Source of the DNA: Firmicutes bacterium M10-2
GTDB taxonomy: Bacteria > Bacillota_I > Bacilli_A > Erysipelotrichales > Erysipelotrichaceae
DNA length: 35,576 nucleotides
Reading direction: 5' to 3'
Assembly: GCA_000403415.2 (NCBI GenBank)
Contig: KE159701.1
Coordinates: forward strand, 1-35,576
The notes under the pieces were generated by a model. That model worked only from the letters and a program-made list of their open reading frames with translations, ran no database searches and had not been told where the DNA came from. Made by a program: the position numbers and the translations under genes. Below, piece by piece: positions 1 through 6,832 of the stretch (its first letter is position 1; each line of letters begins with the position of its first letter).

Positions 1-90
1 ATCCGAAGGGATGGAATCATCATAAACAAATGACAAAGGGAATTGAAAAGATGGCTGAAGTGCGTTACTATGGACTAGGTATTTTGTCAC
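1..90 (-). CDS. Transposase N-terminus, partial (left IS copy)
   Basis: The minus strand reads V-T-K-Y-L-V-H-S-N-A-L-Q-P and continues open to the window edge, identical to the first 30 codons of the right-hand copy at 35401. GTG at 90 is used as a provisional start; no Shine-Dalgarno sequence is evident, so the true start is uncertain. The longer right copy shows residues resembling the N-terminus of IS1182/IS5-type DDE transposases (an acidic I-P-S-D-D stretch followed by a helical segment). Only about 30 residues are visible here, so activity cannot be judged. Confidence 0.5.
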   Translation of the reverse strand, partial: MTKYLVHSNALQPSFQFPLSFVYDDSIPSD

Positions 91-104
91 AACTAAATAA
101 TACC

Positions 105-155
105 AAAAAAGGCCGGGTTGATGATCATTTTGATATCAACTCGGTCCTTTTTTTA
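105..155. terminator. Bidirectional hairpin inside the IS leader (left copy)
   Basis: A stem of about 16 bp with small bulges (GGCCGGGTTGAT... paired with ...ATCAACTCGGTCC, arms 111-147) is flanked by an A run and a T run, so it can terminate transcription in either direction. It sits between the IS tip and the transposase start, a usual position for a structure that blocks read-through from neighbouring promoters. The same hairpin occurs at 35336-35386. Confidence 0.65.
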
Positions 156-202
156 TTTCGGGAGCCAGATATTTTTTTACTTACCCGTTACAGCCCCTTC
201 AT

Positions 203-1558
203 TTATGCGTTTTCCATTTTCTGTTCTTGGACTTTGATATGCTTTAAACGATACTTGAAAACGACCACAAGGAAGATGGCTGCACTGATCCAAGCCGATA
301 CTTCACTGGCAAGCACTCCGTTGAATTCGAAAAAACGAGGAAGTAACCAGACAAAAAAGATCCGCGACACAAATTCGAGAATGCCCGAAAGCATCGGATA
401 AAACGTGTCACCCATTGACTGTAAAGAACAACGATGTACCCATAAAATGCCGAGAGCGACTAGAAAGCAGGAAAGGAACACAAGACAATGATAGGCGACC
501 TGTGTAACTTCTTCTTCGTTGGCAGAAACCATGAATCGGATCAATCCTTTTCCGAACACGATCATCATTAAAGCGCAAAATGCGTTCATCCCAATCACGG
601 TTAAATTAATTTGACGTACACCCTTCTTGATTCGATCAATTTGCAGTGCTCCCATATTTTGCCCGACATATGTAGATGAGGCAAAACCAAAAGTACTGCT
701 GATCTGCTCTAAAATAATGATTACTTTGCTTGCTGCTGTGTATCCTGCCACATACAACGCGCCAAAACCGTTGATCGCCGCCTGAAGTACCATAACTCCC
801 ACAGCTGTGATTGAGTTCATGATTGCAACCGGTAAACTTAATGTCAATGAGCGCTTCAATAATCCGCTATCCGGTTTCCAGTCTTCTTTTTCAAAACGAA
901 GAAATTCAATATTTTTCAGACATACAAGACAATAGATCGCACTGATACCTTGCGCAATAACCGTTGCGTAGGCTGCTCCCGAAACGCCAATCCGCAATCC
1001 CGCAACAAACCAAATATCTAGGATTGTATTCACAAAAAACGCAATAATCATGGCAATTAAAGGATTTCTCGCATCGCCTAACGCCCGCAAAATTCCCGAA
1101 AAGAAATTGTAAGCCAATGAAACGAGCGTTCCTAAAAAGATAATATGAATGTACTCCACAGCCATATCCAAAATTTCGATCGGCGTATTCATCCATTGAA
1201 GCATGGCTCGGCTTGCAAAAGTTGCAAGAAATGTGGTGACGATCCCTACTGTGATGTTCAAATATGCAGACATCGAAATGGATCGACGGAGCTTTTTATG
1301 ATCTTTCGCTCCAAAATACTGTGAAACAAGAATCGATACGCCTTGCGCCATTCCCATCACAAACCCAAGTACCAAAAAATTGATCGAACCTGTCGTTCCT
1401 ACGGCAGCCAGTGCATTCATCCCTAAACTGCGTCCCACAACAACTGTATCCACAAAATTATAAAGTTGTTGGAGGATGTTTCCAAATAGCAAAGGCATCC
1501 CGAATGCGAGAATCAACTTGACCGGACTGCCAGTTGTCATATCTGTTGTGTTATTCAT
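203..1558 (-). CDS. MATE-family multidrug/sodium efflux transporter
   Basis: The 451-residue product has the length and about 12 hydrophobic segments of a MATE (MatE/NorM/DinF) antiporter, with the typical opening S-P-V-K-L-I-L-A-F-G-M-P-L-L-F-G-N and the N-Q-L-Y-N-like segment LQQLYNFVDTVVVGR. Such proteins export cationic drugs or metabolites in exchange for Na+ or H+ across the cytoplasmic membrane. The ATG at 1558 is chosen because AAAGGAAGG sits about 6 nt upstream; a longer GTG start would put that site inside the gene. It lies downstream of two TetR genes on the same strand but is separated from them by a terminator (1700-1724), so it probably has its own promoter and may be their target. 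The substrate is not predictable. An IS tip lies 4 bp after the stop codon. Confidence 0.9.
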   Translation of the reverse strand: MNNTTDMTTGSPVKLILAFGMPLLFGNILQQLYNFVDTVVVGRSLGMNALAAVGTTGSINFLVLGFVMGMAQGVSILVSQYFGAKDHKKLRRSISMSAYLNITVGIVTTFLATFASRAMLQWMNTPIEILDMAVEYIHIIFLGTLVSLAYNFFSGILRALGDARNPLIAMIIAFFVNTILDIWFVAGLRIGVSGAAYATVIAQGISAIYCLVCLKNIEFLRFEKEDWKPDSGLLKRSLTLSLPVAIMNSITAVGVMVLQAAINGFGALYVAGYTAASKVIIILEQISSTFGFASSTYVGQNMGALQIDRIKKGVRQINLTVIGMNAFCALMMIVFGKGLIRFMVSANEEEVTQVAYHCLVFLSCFLVALGILWVHRCSLQSMGDTFYPMLSGILEFVSRIFFVWLLPRFFEFNGVLASEVSAWISAAIFLVVVFKYRLKHIKVQEQKMENA

Positions 1559-1635
1559 CCTATCCCTTCCTTTCAACACAAAGTGTCATGAGTAAAGTCT
1601 AGTATATATTTGCTGCACAATTCAAGAGAAACTTA

Positions 1636-1664
1636 AGGATAATAAAACTGCACTTTGAAGTCAA
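1636..1664 (-). promoter_or_regulatory. Candidate promoter for the MATE gene
   Basis: On the minus strand TTGACT (1664-1659) is followed after 17 nt by TATCCT (1641-1636). The -35 matches at 5 of 6 positions and the -10 at 4 of 6. It lies between the TetR terminator and the MATE start, about 80 nt upstream of the ATG. No clear palindromic operator was seen. Confidence 0.4.
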
Positions 1665-1699
1665 TTTTCTTCTCGAAATCTCGATCGCTTGCAGAAGAG

Positions 1700-1724
1700 A
1701 AAAAAGGTCAAAAGACCTTTTTTT
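1700..1724 (-). terminator. Intrinsic terminator of the TetR/LysR cluster
   Basis: AAAGGTC-AAAA-GACCTTT forms a 7-bp stem with a 4-nt loop, followed on the minus strand by a T run. The stop codon of the TetR gene at 1708 is inside the hairpin. Confidence 0.7.
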
Positions 1725-2277
1725 GCACATTTAAAACTTGATGTAAATCCTTTCTGCACGTTTTGATCAAATCAAAACCGCCCATCGTCATGCACCATTT
1801 TATGGAATAACCTAAAATAATGTTTTTACATACCGCAAAAAGCTTTGTTGGATCGGATTGGTTTTGGATCTGTCCTGATTTCTGACCTTCTTTTAGATAA
1901 GCAATAGTGATAGAACGCGCATAATTTGTTAAAGGATAAACTTCCTTCTTTTCATTTAAGTTAAGGATCCAGTACTTCGAATACAATTCCCAGCCATATT
2001 CTATGTTTTTCTCCATAGAATAAGTAAGGGAAATAAAAAACAATTCCCAGTAATTTTTCGAATCTATCATTTTGATCTTTTCGTTGAGCTCGTCAAGTGA
2101 ATGCGTAAATAAAGAACGCAAAAGATCATCTTTTGAATGGATATAACGATAAAATGTCGGTTTTGTGATTTGGCACGCCTCACAAATATCCATAACAGAA
2201 ACTTGATCATAACCATATTCCAAAAAGAGTTTTTGAGCTGTTTGAATAATTGATTCAGCTCGTTTTTCTTTGTTCAA
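1708..2277 (-). CDS. TetR/AcrR-family transcriptional regulator (first of two paralogues)
   Basis: This 189-residue protein has a TetR N-terminal helix-turn-helix at about residues 8-50, with the hallmark D-I-C-E-A-C-Q-I-T-K-P-T-F-Y-R-Y-I-H-S-K, then a divergent C-terminal ligand or dimerisation domain. TetR proteins are dimeric repressors released by small molecules. The start is a TTG at 2277 preceded by GGAGG about 10 nt upstream. It lies 24 bp downstream of a second TetR gene with a nearly identical recognition helix region, so the two probably arose by tandem duplication and may bind related operators. The adjacent MATE pump is the obvious candidate target (inference from position). Confidence 0.88.
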   Translation of the reverse strand: MNKEKRAESIIQTAQKLFLEYGYDQVSVMDICEACQITKPTFYRYIHSKDDLLRSLFTHSLDELNEKIKMIDSKNYWELFFISLTYSMEKNIEYGWELYSKYWILNLNEKKEVYPLTNYARSITIAYLKEGQKSGQIQNQSDPTKLFAVCKNIILGYSIKWCMTMGGFDLIKTCRKDLHQVLNVQKKVF

Positions 2278-2301
2278 TCCCTTAAATCCTCCTTTTTCTT
2301 C

Positions 2302-2871
2302 TTAACTTTCTTGTTTATTTACTTCAAGCAATGTTCCTAACTCATCTTGAAAGATTGTAAAGATACTTTTATCGCTTGTTTTGTTCAAATACCAATTCAC
2401 CGCACTGCCCAAAGAAAGCGAAAGGATAGCGTTTGTTAAAAAAATCGCATCCGCTTTATTGCCGAATTCACCTTTTTCTTGTCCGGAACGAATAAGTTGT
2501 TCGATCGTTGAATTGAATTGATCATCGTCATCATAGGTGCCCATCGATTTTTGTAAATTGGAAATAATTACTTGACGATAAAGATCAAGCCCCATTTCTT
2601 CGATTGGTCCGTAATAACCTGAAAATGCTTCAATGATCAAATCATAATAAGAAAGCTCTTCTTTTTCTTTTTTTACAACTAGATTGGCCGTCATATTCGT
2701 GAAATAATATTTTAAAAGAGTATGCTTTGATTCGATATATTTATAAAAAGTCGGTTTTGTGATCTGACATGCTTGACAAATATCTATGACCGATACCGAT
2801 TTATATCCGTAAATTCGAAACAATTCATAGGCAGTTTTGATGATTTTATCTTTTGTGTTGGATCGACTCAT
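2302..2871 (-). CDS. TetR/AcrR-family transcriptional regulator (second paralogue)
   Basis: The product is also 189 residues. The N-terminal DNA-binding domain reads D-I-C-Q-A-C-Q-I-T-K-P-T-F-Y-K-Y-I-E-S-K, closely matching the neighbouring TetR protein, while the C-terminal two thirds differ much more. That pattern suggests duplication with retained DNA specificity and a changed ligand pocket. The ATG at 2871 is preceded by GAGGT about 8 nt upstream. The gene is 24 bp from the next TetR and 24 bp from the LysR gene, so the three are probably co-transcribed. Confidence 0.88.
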   Translation of the reverse strand: MSRSNTKDKIIKTAYELFRIYGYKSVSVIDICQACQITKPTFYKYIESKHTLLKYYFTNMTANLVVKKEKEELSYYDLIIEAFSGYYGPIEEMGLDLYRQVIISNLQKSMGTYDDDDQFNSTIEQLIRSGQEKGEFGNKADAIFLTNAILSLSLGSAVNWYLNKTSDKSIFTIFQDELGTLLEVNKQES

Positions 2872-2895
2872 ATTCTTTACCTCGGTAAATATTCT

Positions 2896-3759
2896 TTATT
2901 TCATTTTAACACATTGTTCATCATTTGAGACACCTGTTAAAGAAAAATAGCGCTTTGCGAACTGAAGAAAAAGTTTTGCCTGCAAACTTAATCGATCTTT
3001 ACGCGCAAATATATACAAATTCGAAAGAATTGGCGGATCGATCGGAATGCATTTGATCCACGGATTCATCGAATCATGATACACAAATGAGTGGTAAACC
3101 GCTTGGCCTTGATTGCATGCAATCTTTGCCAAGCATTCATCGATCACGATCGAAGAGCGATTTTCATCCACGACTTGTGTATCGAACAGCACCCGATCTA
3201 GATCGGATAAAGAAACCGTTTCTTGTTTTGCCAACTTATCATTTACGCTTACAAGAGCCACTAAAGGATATGTGGCAATCGAAACCTTCATGAAATCGCG
3301 AGAATGAAAATGATCGATCGCAATCATTACATCGCTCTTTCCTAATTCCAAATCTTTGAGAAGTTCTTTTTGAGAATTTGAATAAATCGATAAATCGATA
3401 TCCGGATATATTTTATTGAACTGTTGCAAAAACGGCAAAATCAATTTCAAATCAAGATGAAGGATCATTCCGATTCGTAAAATTCCAGAAGTGCCGTTTT
3501 TTAATGAATGGATATAGGAAAGGGCGATTTCTTCATCCTCGATGATCTTTTTTGCGTAAGGATAAAAAGAAGTTCCAGCATGTGTAAGATGAAGCCGTTT
3601 CGATTCACGCACAAAAAGTTCGACACCAAGTTCTTGCTCAAGTGCCTGAATTTGCTTTGTGACTGCGCTTTGCGAAATATAAAACCGGGAAGCCGTTTTT
3701 GTGATATTCAGCTCGTTTTCCGCAAGATCGACAAAATAGTGTAGTTGTTTGAAGTTCAT
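2896..3759 (-). CDS. LysR-family transcriptional regulator
   Basis: The 287-residue protein has the LysR layout: an N-terminal winged helix-turn-helix (about residues 1-60, with A-S-R-F-Y-I-S-Q-S-A-V-T-K-Q-I) followed by a substrate-binding domain of the LysR type (about residues 88-280). LysR proteins usually bind the intergenic region shared with a divergent target. Here the divergent neighbour is the YczE-like membrane protein gene at 3857, 97 bp away, so control of that gene and of the overlapping bile salt hydrolase is likely (inference). ATG at 3759 is preferred over a TTG three codons earlier because of its better spacing from AAAAGGA. Confidence 0.9.
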   Translation of the reverse strand: MNFKQLHYFVDLAENELNITKTASRFYISQSAVTKQIQALEQELGVELFVRESKRLHLTHAGTSFYPYAKKIIEDEEIALSYIHSLKNGTSGILRIGMILHLDLKLILPFLQQFNKIYPDIDLSIYSNSQKELLKDLELGKSDVMIAIDHFHSRDFMKVSIATYPLVALVSVNDKLAKQETVSLSDLDRVLFDTQVVDENRSSIVIDECLAKIACNQGQAVYHSFVYHDSMNPWIKCIPIDPPILSNLYIFARKDRLSLQAKLFLQFAKRYFSLTGVSNDEQCVKMK

Positions 3760-3856
3760 TGTTATCAATTCCTTTTAGGAATTATATTATATCAAAATAA
3801 TATTTGTCAGGAATAAAAGATTGATTAAAATTTAAGAAGAACAAGGAGGGGACACA
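3760..3856. promoter_or_regulatory. Divergent LysR / YczE intergenic region
   Basis: The 97-bp AT-rich gap holds the start regions of both genes and must contain both promoters and any LysR box. It contains AT-rich repeats such as ATTATATTATATC and ends in AAGGAGGGG, the ribosome binding site of the plus-strand gene. I could not assign individual -35/-10 boxes with confidence. Confidence 0.45.
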
Positions 3857-4585
3857 ATGAAAAGATGGATTGTTTGGATTGCCGGAATTAATATTTTAGC
3901 GTTTGGAATCGTTCTCAATACAAAGACCGGGCTTGGATGTGCAGCTGTATCCAGCATAAATTATGTTATAAGTCGTTTGTTGCCAATTGGGTTCGGAACA
4001 GCGAGCACATTCTTGTATTTAGTTTTGATTGGAATACAGCTTTTGATCGTTAAACGGTTTGAAAAAGGAATTATCGCGCAAATTCCGTTTTCGATCCTAT
4101 TTGGATGGATTACCGAAATTTATGATCAGGGAATTCAAATAGAGCCAACCAATTTTTTATCGCAATTTCTCGTTTTGCTGATTGCGATCGCTTTGACAGC
4201 TCTTGGCATTTATTTGTTCATGAAAGCCGATATCGTATACAATCCCGTTGAAGGGACGACGAAAACATTAGCGGATCATTTTGGTCGCCCGGTAGGATCT
4301 GTAAAAATAGTCTTCGATCTTTTCATGATTTGCTGTTCGCTTGTTTTAGGCTTTCTTTTTTCCGGGCAAATTATCGGGATCGGAATCGGCACGGTCGTTT
4401 CTGCTGTGTTGTGCGGGCGAATAATCAACACATATGGAAGAATATTCGAACGTTCAAATGAATATAAATCTATAGCTATAAAAAATCAATTGTGCAAGTT
4501 AGCCATATTCTTGACCCAAAAAGACATCGAAAATATAATTGTATCAAGGAGGTTATCACATTATGTGTACATCAATCTTGTATAA
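3857..4585 (+). CDS. YczE/YyaS/YitT-family integral membrane protein
   Basis: The 242-residue protein has five to six hydrophobic helices. The sequence L-N-T-K-T-G-L-G-C-A-A-V-S-S-I-N-Y near residue 21 and the V-E-G-T-T-K-T-L-A-D-H-F segment near residue 133 match the YczE/YitT group of membrane proteins found in many Firmicutes, often beside a LysR or GntR regulator. The biochemical function is unknown; a transporter role is plausible. The ribosome binding site AGGAGGGG is 6 nt before the ATG. The last 23 bp overlap the start of the choloylglycine hydrolase gene, implying coupled translation. The C-terminal 40 residues are unusually polar and may be a read-through extension of the family core. 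Confidence 0.75.
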   Translation: MKRWIVWIAGINILAFGIVLNTKTGLGCAAVSSINYVISRLLPIGFGTASTFLYLVLIGIQLLIVKRFEKGIIAQIPFSILFGWITEIYDQGIQIEPTNFLSQFLVLLIAIALTALGIYLFMKADIVYNPVEGTTKTLADHFGRPVGSVKIVFDLFMICCSLVLGFLFSGQIIGIGIGTVVSAVLCGRIINTYGRIFERSNEYKSIAIKNQLCKLAIFLTQKDIENIIVSRRLSHYVYINLV

Positions 4586-5546
4586 AAACGGTTCGATTTC
4601 TTATTTTGGACGCAATCTGGACCTTCAGTATGCTATGGGAACTAAGGTTACTGTAGCACCAAGAAATATGCCGTTGAAATTCCGTAATGGAGAAGTAATC
4701 GAAAATCATCCGGCGATGGTCGGAATGTCGATTACTCCTGATGAAGAATTTCCGTTGTTTTTTGAAGCGTTTAATGAATACGGAGTAGGGATCGCTCAGC
4801 TTCATTTCCAAAATATGGCTGTTTATCAAAAAGAAGTCAAAGAGGGAACGATCGGTCTGGCTTCTTTCGAAATGATCGCTTATTTACTTTCGAAATGTCG
4901 TTCAGTAGCTGAACTGAAAGAAGAACTGAAACATATTACCGTATTGGATACAGCATTCTCTGAACAGTATCCGCCGGCACCTCTTCACTGGATGATGGCT
5001 GATAAAGAGCAGTCCATCGTTGTCGAACCACTAGAAGATGGTCTTTCAGTTCATGATAATATCGTCAACGTTATGACCAATTGTCCGGAGTATCCGGCAC
5101 AATATTTTAATTTCTGTAATTATATGGGTGTAACCGGAAAATATCCAACAAATCGGATTGCTCCGCAGCTTGATCTTGCTTGCTATTCAACCGCAATGGG
5201 ATCATTCGGGTTGCCGGGAGGAGTTGACTCGGCTTCACGCTTTGTTCGAGCGGGATTCACATTGAATAACGCAATTGCCAAAGAAACAGATGAAGACACA
5301 TTGACTCAATGTTTCCATATCATGCAAAGCGTAGCTCAATCCAACGGAACCAATCAAACCGAAGATAAACTTTACGAAATCACTCAATATACGGTTGCCT
5401 GCAATTTGGGAACTATGGACTTTTATTGGACAACCTATAACAACAATCAGATCAATGGTTTGCACACTAGAAAGCTTGATCTTGATGCCAATACGTTGTA
5501 TGAATTCGAAGTTTCCGAAAAACAAGCGGTTCATTTCGTTAAATAA
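4563..5546 (+). CDS. bsh: Choloylglycine hydrolase family enzyme (bile salt hydrolase-like)
   Basis: The 327-residue enzyme belongs to the Ntn-hydrolase choloylglycine hydrolase family, which cleaves the amide bond of conjugated bile salts or of penicillin V and acyl homoserine lactones. The start is fixed by the required Cys2 (M-C-T-S), exposed after Met removal; AAGGAGG lies 9-10 nt upstream. Expected catalytic residues are visible: Cys2, Arg17, Asp20, Asn173 in V-M-T-N, and Arg226 in S-A-S-R-F-V-R after a bile-salt-hydrolase-like G-L-P-G loop. The position that is Asn in classical bile salt hydrolases and Tyr in penicillin V acylases is His81 here (A-Q-L-H-F), so the preferred substrate is uncertain. 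No signal peptide is seen, so it is cytoplasmic. It overlaps the upstream membrane protein gene by 23 bp. Confidence 0.88.
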   Translation: MCTSILYKNGSISYFGRNLDLQYAMGTKVTVAPRNMPLKFRNGEVIENHPAMVGMSITPDEEFPLFFEAFNEYGVGIAQLHFQNMAVYQKEVKEGTIGLASFEMIAYLLSKCRSVAELKEELKHITVLDTAFSEQYPPAPLHWMMADKEQSIVVEPLEDGLSVHDNIVNVMTNCPEYPAQYFNFCNYMGVTGKYPTNRIAPQLDLACYSTAMGSFGLPGGVDSASRFVRAGFTLNNAIAKETDEDTLTQCFHIMQSVAQSNGTNQTEDKLYEITQYTVACNLGTMDFYWTTYNNNQINGLHTRKLDLDANTLYEFEVSEKQAVHFVK

Positions 5547-5555
5547 AAACCATAT

Positions 5556-5592
5556 AAAAAGAGAGCTAGTTTTTTTCAAGCTCTCTTTTCTT
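5556..5592. terminator. Bidirectional terminator between bsh and the toxin gene
   Basis: GAGAGCT (5561-5567) pairs with AGCTCTC (5579-5585). An A run on the left and a T run on the right make it functional for both convergent genes. The toxin stop codon (5566-5568) lies inside the left arm. Confidence 0.8.
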
Positions 5593-6078
5593 TTCGTGCT
5601 CAAGAAGCGAATATTTGATCTTGAGCACATTCGAAAATGTAATACGTTTGCCTTGTCCTTCCAATAACAGGATCCTTCTGACTTTCTTGGAAATGATTTG
5701 TTCAAGACGATATGGAATCCGAACCGGATAATGGTTGTGATCCATATATTCGTTTTCGATGTAATACGATGTAATCGGACACATATTTTGAATGAGGAAC
5801 GCACATTCATGTCCTAGGATATTTCCAAATACAATCGTATCGCAACGACCAAATTTCCTCCTTTTCTCTTCTTCGATTCGTTTATACTTCGATATTTTGG
5901 AAGAGATTGGGATGAGCCATAAGATCTTTGGATTGGAAGAATCGCGCAACGCAAAATACGCTGGTCGATCATGTACTGCATTGTTGATGATGATCTTATT
6001 AGGCATCAGACCCGCTTCAGGATAATCGTGAAAGTACGAGTCTTTAATGAAGTAAAAATGTTTCTCTTCCACTAACAT
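5566..6078 (-). CDS. cptN: Type III toxin-antitoxin system toxin, CptN/ToxN-like endoribonuclease
   Basis: The 170-residue protein matches my recollection of the CptN branch of ToxN/AbiQ toxins along its length: a start of the form H-F-Y-F-I-K-D-S-Y-F, N-K near residue 27, R-P at 38-39, W-L-I-P-I-S-S-K (54-61) followed by K-Y-K-R-I, then C-D-T-I-V-F-G-N-I-L-G and A-F-L-I-Q-N-M-C-P-I-T. Toxins of this family are RNases that cut mRNA and their own antitoxin precursor, and are held inactive in a protein-RNA complex. ATG at 6078 is chosen for AGGAG 7 nt upstream; a longer reading frame would run into the antitoxin terminator. Directly upstream is a tandem-repeat RNA with pseudoknot potential (6115-6205), the genetic order expected for type III systems. 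No protein antitoxin gene is present. The identification is from motifs alone, without a database search. Confidence 0.82.
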   Translation of the reverse strand: MLVEEKHFYFIKDSYFHDYPEAGLMPNKIIINNAVHDRPAYFALRDSSNPKILWLIPISSKISKYKRIEEEKRRKFGRCDTIVFGNILGHECAFLIQNMCPITSYYIENEYMDHNHYPVRIPYRLEQIISKKVRRILLLEGQGKRITFSNVLKIKYSLLEHEKKRELEKN

Positions 6079-6093
6079 CGGTAATCTCCTAGA

Positions 6094-6114
6094 AGAGCTT
6101 CGTAATGAAGCTCT
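6094..6114 (-). terminator. Antitoxin terminator / attenuator upstream of the toxin
   Basis: AGAGCTTC and GAAGCTCT form an 8-bp stem with a 5-nt loop between the last antitoxin repeat and the toxin ribosome binding site. The following T tract is short and interrupted (TCTTCTAGGAG), as expected for a leaky terminator that allows excess antitoxin RNA over toxin mRNA, the arrangement known for ToxIN. Confidence 0.7.
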
Positions 6115-6205
6115 GCATGTGACCACGAGCATTTATAAGCCGCACCTCGTGCGGCGGCTCACATTTGAACACGAGCATTTATCAATCGCATCTCGTGCTG
6201 CGATT
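6115..6205 (-). repeat. Two tandem 45/46-nt antitoxin repeats
   Basis: Units 6160-6205 and 6115-6159 share GCACGAG, ATAAATGCTCGTG and the end pattern (T)CAnATG. They differ mainly in the stem-1 arms, where the changes are compensatory. Confidence 0.85.
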
Positions 6206-6232
6206 CACATGCGGGATTGAGATCCCGTTCAT

Positions 6233-6261
6233 ATTATAATATCGAAAGCACGAGAAGAAAA
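6233..6261 (-). promoter_or_regulatory. Candidate promoter of the toxin-antitoxin locus
   Basis: A perfect TATAAT lies on the minus strand at 6238-6233, about 6 nt before the predicted start of the antitoxin RNA. At 17 nt spacing the -35 position holds TTTTCT, a poor match, so the -10 is well supported and the -35 is not. Confidence 0.55.
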
Positions 6262-6349
6262 GTGGTTTTAATTGATAAAATGCATTTAAATTAAAATAAA
6301 TAAAATTAAAAGCAAAAATGTATAGTTTAAAATAATACAAATTTTAAAC

Positions 6350-6832
6350 TTATGAAGAACGAGAAGCTGCATCCTGAATAGCATCAATCGCCAAAACGAG
6401 CATAAGTAAAGGCAAAGCATCTTCTTTTCTTTCATACTCAATAGAAAACTGATCGGTTAAATGCCAAATTTTTGTGTTGATCGTTCCGACTTCGCGACCG
6501 CTATCGTCATAAATTTTATAATTCCAGCCCCAAATATTGCCGCTTGCCTGCCATCCCATATAATTCATGATAAGCTTTGGATGAAAAAACGAGAACTTCC
6601 TTTGTATGGTTCCGATTTTTTCATCGTTGCGTAATATTTCAAAACATGCAAGGAAGCTCATAAAAACTTGATGAATCTTTCCCAGTTCATGGTCCTGAGC
6701 ATCATAAACTGTCAACGTGCGTGTCAAAGAAGGCGATCCCTTGATCCTATATTCGACTGCGCCGTTTTCATTGAATACTTCATACGTTCCCCATAAGGAA
6801 AAAAATTTCTGAGCGATGTATAATGAATGCAA
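6350..6832 (-). CDS. LURP-one-related (LOR/DUF567) family protein
   Basis: The 160-residue product shows the alternating beta-strand pattern of the LURP-one/Tubby-like fold: Y-I-A-Q-K-F-F-S-L at the start, repeats of the form V-Y-D-A-Q-D-H-E-L-G-K-I and Y-D-D-S-G-R-E-V-G-T-I-N, and a hydrophobic C-terminal helix L-P-L-L-M-L-V-L-A-I-D-A-I. Bacterial members are of unknown function; relatives include phospholipid scramblases and Tubby proteins, suggesting membrane or lipid association. The start is a TTG at 6832 with a strong AAGGAGGAAGAAA in front; no ATG fits better. It appears to be a single-gene transcript. Confidence 0.7.
   Translation of the reverse strand: MHSLYIAQKFFSLWGTYEVFNENGAVEYRIKGSPSLTRTLTVYDAQDHELGKIHQVFMSFLACFEILRNDEKIGTIQRKFSFFHPKLIMNYMGWQASGNIWGWNYKIYDDSGREVGTINTKIWHLTDQFSIEYERKEDALPLLMLVLAIDAIQDAASRSS

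Larger units (their letters stand above)
1..198 (-). mobile_element. 5' end of an insertion sequence, left copy (truncated by the window edge)
   Basis: This segment is the exact reverse complement of 35293-35490. The outer tip of the element is at 198, beginning (minus strand) AGGGGCTGTAACGGGTAAG, and the transposase reads outward off the left edge of the window. The tip lies only 4 bp beyond the stop codon of the MATE gene. Moving inward from the tip there are an A-rich segment, a bidirectional hairpin and the first codons of a transposase. The family is probably IS1182/IS5-like, judged from the N-terminal protein residues only. The other end of the element and any target duplication lie outside the window. 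Confidence 0.8.
6094..6228 (-). ncRNA. cptI: Type III antitoxin RNA (CptI-like), two pseudoknot repeats
   Basis: The predicted transcript starts near 6226-6228 and ends at the hairpin 6094-6114. It contains two tandem units, 6160-6205 (46 nt) and 6115-6159 (45 nt). In each, a 6-bp stem (AATCGC with GCGATT; AGCCGC with GCGGCT) encloses a loop carrying CACGAG, which can pair with CTCGTG 9-10 nt further downstream to give an H-type pseudoknot. The two stems differ at two positions with compensatory changes on both arms, direct evidence that the stem is selected as RNA. The shared TATAAATG spacer between stem and knot is conserved. A short extra hairpin (6212-6227) precedes the first repeat. Such RNAs are cut by the toxin into single repeats that bind and silence it. 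Confidence 0.8.

Noticed and set aside
30-401. A 123-codon plus-strand open frame across the left IS end
   Set aside because: It spans the IS terminator hairpin and the antisense of the MATE gene, with no coherent protein features.
203-3759. One single LysR-TetR-TetR-MATE operon
   Set aside because: A clear terminator hairpin sits at the end of the TetR gene and a separate promoter candidate precedes the MATE gene.
4563-5546. Straightforward penicillin V acylase
   Set aside because: The G-L-P-G loop and S-A-S-R-F-V-R region look like bile salt hydrolase, and the Tyr typical of acylases is absent; left as bile salt hydrolase-like with uncertain substrate.
5235-5810. Minus-strand open frame over the end of bsh
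   Set aside because: It runs through the bidirectional terminator and across two convergent genes that are well supported by motifs.
6115-6205. Tandem repeats that could be read as a short CRISPR array
   Set aside because: Only two units with no spacers; the differences are compensatory stem changes, and a ToxN-like gene follows. A type III antitoxin RNA explains them better.
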